A stretch of DNA of 64,000 bases, taken from Mucilaginibacter gossypiicola (GTDB lineage Bacteria > Bacteroidota > Bacteroidia > Sphingobacteriales > Sphingobacteriaceae). The translations under genes were made by a program, and so were the position numbers. The DNA is taken from positions 310,001-374,000 of the forward strand of contig NZ_FOCL01000004.1 in assembly GCF_900110105.1 (NCBI RefSeq). The letters run 5' to 3'. Each line of letters begins with the position of its first letter. The stretch's first letter is position 1. Below the pieces are notes generated by a model, which worked only from the letters and a program-made list of their open reading frames with translations, was not told where the DNA came from and ran no database searches. Shown piece by piece: positions 59,360-64,000 of this stretch.

Positions 59360-60646
59360 ATGGCGGAAACAGCACAACTAAAACTTGGTGATAAAACATT
59401 CGAACTCCCGGTAATTGAGGGCACTGAAGGTGAAAAGGCAATCGATATTTCTAAGCTTCGCGATCAAACCGGGTATGTAACACTTGATATCGGGTATAAA
59501 AATACAGGCGCTACCAAAAGCGCCATTACTTTTTTAGATGGAGAGCAGGGGATACTCAAATATCGCGGTTACCCCATTGAAGAACTTGCCGAAAAATCAT
59601 CATTTATTGAAGTTGCTTATTTGCTGATTTATGGCGAATTGCCAACTGCTGATCAATTAAAAGCCTTTCAGTATGAGTTAAGCCGCCATACACTGGTGCA
59701 TGAGGATATGAAAAAGTTTTTTGATGGCTTCCCGTCAAAATCTCACCCGATGGGGCAGCTGTCATCGCTGGTATCTGCATTATCGGCTTTTTATCCCGAA
59801 TCATTAAAACCATCACAAACTACCGAAGAGCTTAATCAAAGCATTATTAAAATGCTTGCTAAAATGGCTACTGTGGTTTCATGGATCTATAAAAAATCAT
59901 TAGGTCACCCGGTTATCTATCCGCAAAACAAATACGATTACGTTACCAACTTCCTTTATATGACCTTTGGTCAGCGTACTGAAGAGGTAACTATCGACCC
60001 AGTTGTGATCGACGCTATGAACAAACTATTGATCTTACATGCTGATCACGAGCAAAACTGTTCAGCTTCTACTGTACGTATCGTAGGTTCATCCGACTCT
60101 AATATTTATGCTTCAGTATCTGCCGGTATTTCAGCATTATGGGGCCCGCTGCATGGTGGAGCTAACCAGGCTGTGATTGAAATGCTGGAGAAGATCAAAG
60201 AAGATGGTGGTGATACCGACAAGTGGATTGCCAAAGCAAAAGACAAAAATGATCCTTTCCGTTTGATGGGCTTTGGTCATCGTGTTTATAAAAACTTCGA
60301 CCCACGTGCCAGGATCATCAAAAAAGCATGTGATGATATTTTAGAGAAACTGGGCATCAACGATGAGGTACTGGAAATAGCCAAGAAACTGGAAGAGGTT
60401 GCTCTAAAAGATCCATACTTTGTTGAACGCAAACTTTACCCTAACGTTGATTTTTATTCGGGTATCATTTACCGTGCGTTAGGATTCCCAACAGATATGT
60501 TCACTGTACTGTTTGCCCTTGGTCGTTTACCAGGATGGATTGCCCAGTGGAAAGAAATGAAAGAAAACAAAGAGCCTATTGGCCGTCCGCGCCAAATTTA
60601 TGTTGGTGCTACCAGCAAAGAGTATGTGGATATAGCGAAACGGTAA
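59360..60646 (+). CDS. gltA: citrate synthase
   Basis: Condenses acetyl-CoA and oxaloacetate in the TCA cycle. The 428-residue length is that of the hexameric type II enzyme. Motifs include FLDGEQGILKYRGYPIEELA near the N-terminus, LLILHADHEQNCSASTVRIV (active-site His), GPLHGGANQAVIEML (second His) and FRLMGFGHRVYKNFDPRARI (His, Arg), with DFYSGIIYRALGFPTDMFTV containing the catalytic Asp. It ends in the usual GRPRQIYVGATSKEYVDIAK. It is monocistronic, divergent from the hybrid kinase gene. Confidence 0.97.
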   Translation: MAETAQLKLGDKTFELPVIEGTEGEKAIDISKLRDQTGYVTLDIGYKNTGATKSAITFLDGEQGILKYRGYPIEELAEKSSFIEVAYLLIYGELPTADQLKAFQYELSRHTLVHEDMKKFFDGFPSKSHPMGQLSSLVSALSAFYPESLKPSQTTEELNQSIIKMLAKMATVVSWIYKKSLGHPVIYPQNKYDYVTNFLYMTFGQRTEEVTIDPVVIDAMNKLLILHADHEQNCSASTVRIVGSSDSNIYASVSAGISALWGPLHGGANQAVIEMLEKIKEDGGDTDKWIAKAKDKNDPFRLMGFGHRVYKNFDPRARIIKKACDDILEKLGINDEVLEIAKKLEEVALKDPYFVERKLYPNVDFYSGIIYRALGFPTDMFTVLFALGRLPGWIAQWKEMKENKEPIGRPRQIYVGATSKEYVDIAKR

Positions 60647-60702
60647 ATTCATTTTGGTTCATGGTTAATGGATCATAGTTCATAGGAAAAAATATAAAGC
60701 AG

Positions 60703-60737
60703 AAAAGCGATGGGGGATGACCTCATCGCTTTTTTTG
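60703..60737 (+). terminator. terminator of the citrate synthase gene
   Basis: AAAAGCGATG (60703-60712) pairs with CATCGCTTTT (60724-60733) and is followed by more T residues. Confidence 0.85.
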
Positions 60738-60888
60738 AACCATGATTTTTAGGATTTAAGGATTGCCTTGATATTATATGCTTAAGGGATCGCTTCTTCA
60801 AAAGAGAGTGCTATTATATTCACCCTTATCAGGTCATCTATAAAACAGTATCCTGTAATCCCAAAATCAAGAAAATCATGGTTCAAAA
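60733..60888. repeat. 156-base element bounded by 17-base inverted repeats
   Basis: TTTTGAACCATGATTTT (60733-60749) and AAAATCATGGTTCAAAA (60872-60888) are perfect inverted repeats around non-coding sequence. A related end (GAACCGTGATTTTCGTGATT) occurs after the DUF3347 terminator at 55856-55875. This looks like a dispersed MITE-like repeat inserted next to terminators. Confidence 0.65.
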
Positions 60889-60892
60889 GAAA

Positions 60893-60917
60893 CCCCGCAG
60901 GTTTTCACCATGCGGGG
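60893..60917 (-). terminator. terminator of the third Sus locus
   Basis: CCCCGCA (60893-60899) pairs with TGCGGGG (60911-60917). On the minus strand it follows the SusE-like gene and runs into a T-rich TTTCTTTTG. Confidence 0.7.
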
Positions 60918-60953
60918 CCATATAAATAAATCAATCAACTACAATTTTTACAC

Positions 60954-61982
60954 TTATAACTTAGTAATAGTAAAGGTATTGGCCTTGGTATCTAATACTA
61001 TCTTGTAGGTACCGCCGGTTGTTATGGTATAATTAGCTCCGCCTGCTGTAAGCGCTGCAGGTGTACCGCCTAAGTTTAAATCCCAGCTGTGATTAAACCT
61101 GAACTTCATATCCTTGCCGGCAATTAAAGCAACCGTAACGCTCCAGGTTTTGGTGGTAGCATCATAAAGCATATCGGTATCTGTATTCCAGCCACCCGGG
61201 GTAGCGTCGCCAATAACACTCCAAAATACAGGAGTAGCAGTAAATGTGCCTTTGGTTTTATCGCTCTGGTCAATAACTGCATGTAACGCATAGTATCCTG
61301 CTGACGGTACCGAAAGATTGCCGCCTGTAGTGCTTATTTTACCGCTGCCAGCATCGCCGTATGATACATCCCAGTTCTTTTTAGGAGTAAGTTTAAACTC
61401 AAGTTTGCCCGCAGGGTAACCGATATAACCATCATAAACGCCATCATTATTTGGCGAAGTAAGACTATCGGCGGTTGCCGGATCCCATCCCTGGTAAGCA
61501 CCCGGAACATAAATATAGCCTGTGCCCTGGTATGGCAGCACTGTTAAGGTAATAACATTTGAATAGGTAGCAGCCAGGTTTGGAGCAGCCGACGATTTAA
61601 TGCGCACATCAACCTGCGATGGGTTGTCATAAGATAATTTCAGCGCCGTTAGCATATCGTTAAGAGCACCTACCTTAATTGTTTGGGTAAGTTTATCAGT
61701 GCTTACTTCCCTTGCGTTTTTAAAATTATTGCCTTTTACATCTAATTGTATAGTATAGGTAATAGGGGCATTGTAACCCGATACCGGGGTTGCAACCCAG
61801 TTAAACGTAATAGCGTCGTTAGCGGCGTTGGGCTTTGATAGTTCGGGGCTTGTTGTTGATGATGATAAAGCTCCTACATTGCCCACGTTTGCTACAACCT
61901 TTACTTCATCTTTTTTACATGATGCCAGCATCAGCAGCGCGATGCCGCCGAATGCCAGGAGCGTGGTAAATATTTTTTTCAT
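60954..61982 (-). CDS. SusE/SusF-like glycan-binding lipoprotein
   Basis: A 342-residue surface lipoprotein (lipobox LMLASC, Cys22). The first half is the SusE-type Ig-like domain (ELSKPNAANDAITFNWVATP, YTIQLDVKGNNF). The second half has two starch-binding-type modules with the SusE/F signature: YIYVPGAYQGWDPATADSLT with KLEFKLTPKKNWD, and FWSVIGDATPGGWNTDTDML with MKFRFNHSWDLNLGG. The repeated Trp residues would form the glycan-binding platform. It is encoded after SusD and before no further gene, with a stem-loop between. Alpha-glucan binding is likely but not certain. Confidence 0.92.
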   Translation of the reverse strand: MKKIFTTLLAFGGIALLMLASCKKDEVKVVANVGNVGALSSSTTSPELSKPNAANDAITFNWVATPVSGYNAPITYTIQLDVKGNNFKNAREVSTDKLTQTIKVGALNDMLTALKLSYDNPSQVDVRIKSSAAPNLAATYSNVITLTVLPYQGTGYIYVPGAYQGWDPATADSLTSPNNDGVYDGYIGYPAGKLEFKLTPKKNWDVSYGDAGSGKISTTGGNLSVPSAGYYALHAVIDQSDKTKGTFTATPVFWSVIGDATPGGWNTDTDMLYDATTKTWSVTVALIAGKDMKFRFNHSWDLNLGGTPAALTAGGANYTITTGGTYKIVLDTKANTFTITKL

Positions 61983-62008
61983 ATCCTTTTTTAGGTTTTA
62001 TGGTTTTA

Positions 62009-62034
62009 CGGGAGATGCCCTTAGGCATCTCCCG
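62009..62034 (-). other. intercistronic stem-loop between susD and susE
   Basis: CGGGAGATGCC (62009-62019) pairs perfectly with GGCATCTCCCG (62024-62034) around CTTA. No T-run follows on the minus strand, so it is probably an mRNA-stabilising or partial-termination element rather than a full terminator. Confidence 0.65.
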
Positions 62035-62042
62035 GTATATTA

Positions 62043-63626
62043 TTAATATCCTGTGTTTTGTTTCAGATTAGGGTTAGCGGTAACATCTGCCGATGGTAAT
62101 GGATATACCGTGCGGAAGCTTTCAACACCTTTACCATCTTTTGAACCGCCTTTAAACGGCCATAAGTAGGTATCCTCAACAAACTTTTTGTAACGGATAA
62201 GGTCAGTACGACGGAAGCCTTCCCAATACAACTCGCGGCCTCTTTCGTCAAGTAATAGATCGGTTGTCAGGGCGGTTAACTGGCCTGTAGTAGTGCTTTG
62301 GTAAGCGCGGGCCCTTAATTTGTTAACATAGCTTAAAGCAAGTGCCGCATCGCCGCCACCGCCACGTGTAGTAGCTTCGGCATAAATAAGGTACTGCTCG
62401 GCCAGGCGGAAAATAGGAAGGTCCATATCTGCATAATCTAAACTTTGCGGAGCACCACCATCAATCTTAACATCTTTGAATTTACTGATAGCGTAGCCAT
62501 CGGTAAAGGTGCTGATGGTGTTGATGTCGATGTTTTGGCCATCGGTATAAAACTGCGCACGTTTATCAGCACTTGAAGCGCCTCCCGGAAACAGGTTTAC
62601 AAACGCTTTGGTGGTTCGTAAACCGGCCCATCCGCCTGAAATTCCATAATCGGCAGCAGGCATCGAGCCGCCAACAGGAGCATGTGTCATAAATGTTGCA
62701 CCGCCATAGCTTTGTGTATGCAAGCCATCATAGTTAATGGTTAAAATAAACTCATTTTTATTGAGGTTGTTATCGGCGCGCATCAACTTGGTATAATCAG
62801 AAACCAGGGTGTAACCGGCATCAATTACCTTTTTTGAATAGGTTACAGCATCCGGGTAATGTGCAGTACCGGTATAAACCTCGGCATTAAGATAAATCCT
62901 CGCCAGCAAAGCCCAGGCAGCAGCTTTATCTGCGCGGCCATATTCATTGCCCCGGGCATCGGCAAGGCTCCCATCAATAGCTTTAAGTTCGCTTTCTACA
63001 TAAGCAAATAAGTCTTTACGGCTTATTTGCTTTGGCAGTGCACCACCCAAAGCATCGTTCTCTGTAACAAATGGAGGGGCAGCAAACAAGTCCATCAAAA
63101 TAGAATATTGATAAGCTCTTAAAAATCGTGCTTCTGCAACATATTGACGAACCTTATCGGCATCAGCGCCGGTAAGGCCCCTGCTGCTCAGTTTAGCATC
63201 TGATGACTGGCGGATGAAATCGTTAGCCAGGGTAATCTGGTACATACAACGGTAATATAAACCTGTAAGGAACAGGTTGCTTGATGACCATGTCATGCTA
63301 TGAAAATCAGGCAAACCTACGTCGCCCCAGCCTACAACTGCTTCATCAGTAGGTAATTCTTCAGCGCACCAGTAAAGACGGAAGAAATCGGAAGTACCTT
63401 CATCAATACCTTGTACGTCACCGTTACCTGCCGGACCGGTGTTGCCGGTGAGGGCGTATGCGGCGTAAACCTTGGCAAATGCTTGTTTGTAACCCTCAGG
63501 CGTGCTGTAAACCTGCTCGGCTGTCACATCATTGGTAGGAAGCAAATTAAGCTTCTTTGTGCACGATGTTAAACTTCCGGCTATTAAACCGGTCATTAAT
63601 ATATATTTTAATGAATTTCTTTTCAT
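62043..63626 (-). CDS. SusD/RagB-family lipoprotein, third locus
   Basis: A 527-residue surface lipoprotein (lipobox GSLTSC, Cys22). SusD blocks are KLNLLPTNDVTAEQVYSTPE, VAEARFLRAYQYSILMDLFA, FRLAEQYLIYAEATTRGG, LLLDERGRELYWEGFRRTDL and the C-terminal YPLPSADVTANPNLKQNTG. The sequence resembles the starch-system SusD more than the two other SusD proteins of the window do, and its SusE partner supports an alpha-glucan role. It lies 29 bases downstream of the partial SusC gene. Confidence 0.94.
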   Translation of the reverse strand: MKRNSLKYILMTGLIAGSLTSCTKKLNLLPTNDVTAEQVYSTPEGYKQAFAKVYAAYALTGNTGPAGNGDVQGIDEGTSDFFRLYWCAEELPTDEAVVGWGDVGLPDFHSMTWSSSNLFLTGLYYRCMYQITLANDFIRQSSDAKLSSRGLTGADADKVRQYVAEARFLRAYQYSILMDLFAAPPFVTENDALGGALPKQISRKDLFAYVESELKAIDGSLADARGNEYGRADKAAAWALLARIYLNAEVYTGTAHYPDAVTYSKKVIDAGYTLVSDYTKLMRADNNLNKNEFILTINYDGLHTQSYGGATFMTHAPVGGSMPAADYGISGGWAGLRTTKAFVNLFPGGASSADKRAQFYTDGQNIDINTISTFTDGYAISKFKDVKIDGGAPQSLDYADMDLPIFRLAEQYLIYAEATTRGGGGDAALALSYVNKLRARAYQSTTTGQLTALTTDLLLDERGRELYWEGFRRTDLIRYKKFVEDTYLWPFKGGSKDGKGVESFRTVYPLPSADVTANPNLKQNTGY

Positions 63627-63655
63627 GTCAATTTTTTTTTCGTTATCAACTTTAA

Positions 63656-64000
63656 TTATAATGAAAGGTTTAAACCTAACACATATGTACGTGGCCTTGG
63701 ATAAAAGTTGTTATCGATACCGCTACTAACTTCAGGGTCAAGACCTTTGTACTTAGTAATGGTAAATACGTTTTGTACGTTGCCACTTATGCGTAAATTG
63801 CCGGTGCTGCCAAACACTTTACCAAAGTTGTAACCCAGGTTAATGTTATCCATTTTTATAAACGACGCATTCTGTATATAATAATCAGATAGTCTCATTT
63901 TATCAGATGAACCTACTATGCCGGTTTGAAGCAAGCTTGTAGTTGCGTTGTTTAATATTCCGATGCCGTTAAATACACTTAATTGCGTGCCTGAGCTTGC
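63656..64000 (-). CDS. SusC/RagA-family transporter, C-terminal part only
   Basis: The frame is open from the right edge of the window to a stop at 63656. It encodes about 114 residues of the end of a TonB-linked barrel: RLSDYYIQNASFIKMDNINL, GNLRISGNVQNVFTITKYKG, LDPEVSSGIDNNFYPRPRTY and the terminal VLGLNLSL. This is the usual C-terminus of SusC proteins. The gene continues beyond 64000. Confidence 0.92.
   Translation of the reverse strand, partial: ASSGTQLSVFNGIGILNNATTSLLQTGIVGSSDKMRLSDYYIQNASFIKMDNINLGYNFGKVFGSTGNLRISGNVQNVFTITKYKGLDPEVSSGIDNNFYPRPRTYVLGLNLSL

Overview
The window looks like chromosome of a Bacteroidetes bacterium of the Sphingobacteriaceae type (Mucilaginibacter/Pedobacter-like; an inference from gene content). 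The signs are three SusC/SusD pairs, promoters of the Bacteroidetes form TTTG-N18-21-TAnnTTTG, few Shine-Dalgarno sequences, HYC_CC_PP and DUF2795 proteins, and many short dispersed inverted repeats between genes. No phage, transposase, integrase or CRISPR array is visible.

Layout. 1-8 kb: mostly housekeeping genes on the minus strand (polysaccharide deacetylase, Gfo/Idh/MocA oxidoreductase, RuvB, a family 2 glycosyltransferase, a POT peptide transporter, an unknown exported protein). 8-13.2 kb: thiolase; a three-gene operon of an SPFH membrane protein, an unknown protein and a 57-residue Arc-like DNA-binding protein; then a PgpH-type membrane HD phosphohydrolase. 13.3-18.1 kb: two tandem tRNA-Ser(GCT) genes, an A+T-rich orphan gene with YD-like repeats, an AraC regulator, a YdeI/OmdA-like protein, and an overlapping pair encoding a P-loop kinase and a Thg1-like 3'-5' RNA polymerase. 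18.2-19.5 kb: three small exported proteins with metal-binding flavour.

19.7-31 kb: a polysaccharide-utilisation-like locus (SusC, SusD, GntR regulator, SSS symporter, two secreted six-hairpin glycosidase-like proteins). Both transcription units carry the same promoter plus a direct-repeat TAGACCA operator at the start point, so the GntR protein very likely controls both. 31.2-35 kb: Crp/Fnr regulator with two palindromes in front of a 1-Cys peroxiredoxin, then an AraC regulator divergent from an aldo-keto reductase.

35-47.7 kb: the most unusual region. A consensus promoter drives a 31-codon leader ORF ending in Cys-Met-Cys-Ser-Cys-Cys-Lys. It is followed by stem-loops with mutually exclusive pairing, SusC, SusD, a tRNA-Cys gene lying inside the operon, two DoxX-like membrane proteins, an FAD oxidoreductase, a YeiH-type putative sulfate exporter, a membrane cytochrome c and a SoxC/sulfite-oxidase-type molybdoenzyme. 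I read it as uptake of a sulfur compound, oxidation to sulfite and sulfate, and export, with cysteine (or Cys-tRNA) sensing in the leader. The leader plus in-operon tRNA-Cys is the best candidate here for an undescribed system.

48-60.6 kb: ordinary genes (GNAT, GH19 chitinase lipoprotein, PduO-type adenosyltransferase, IspD, QueA, FtsX-like permease, DUF3347 lipoprotein, hybrid sensor kinase, citrate synthase) separated by dispersed repeats. 60.9-64 kb: the end of a third Sus locus on the minus strand (SusE-like glycan-binding lipoprotein, SusD, and the C-terminus of SusC running off the window).
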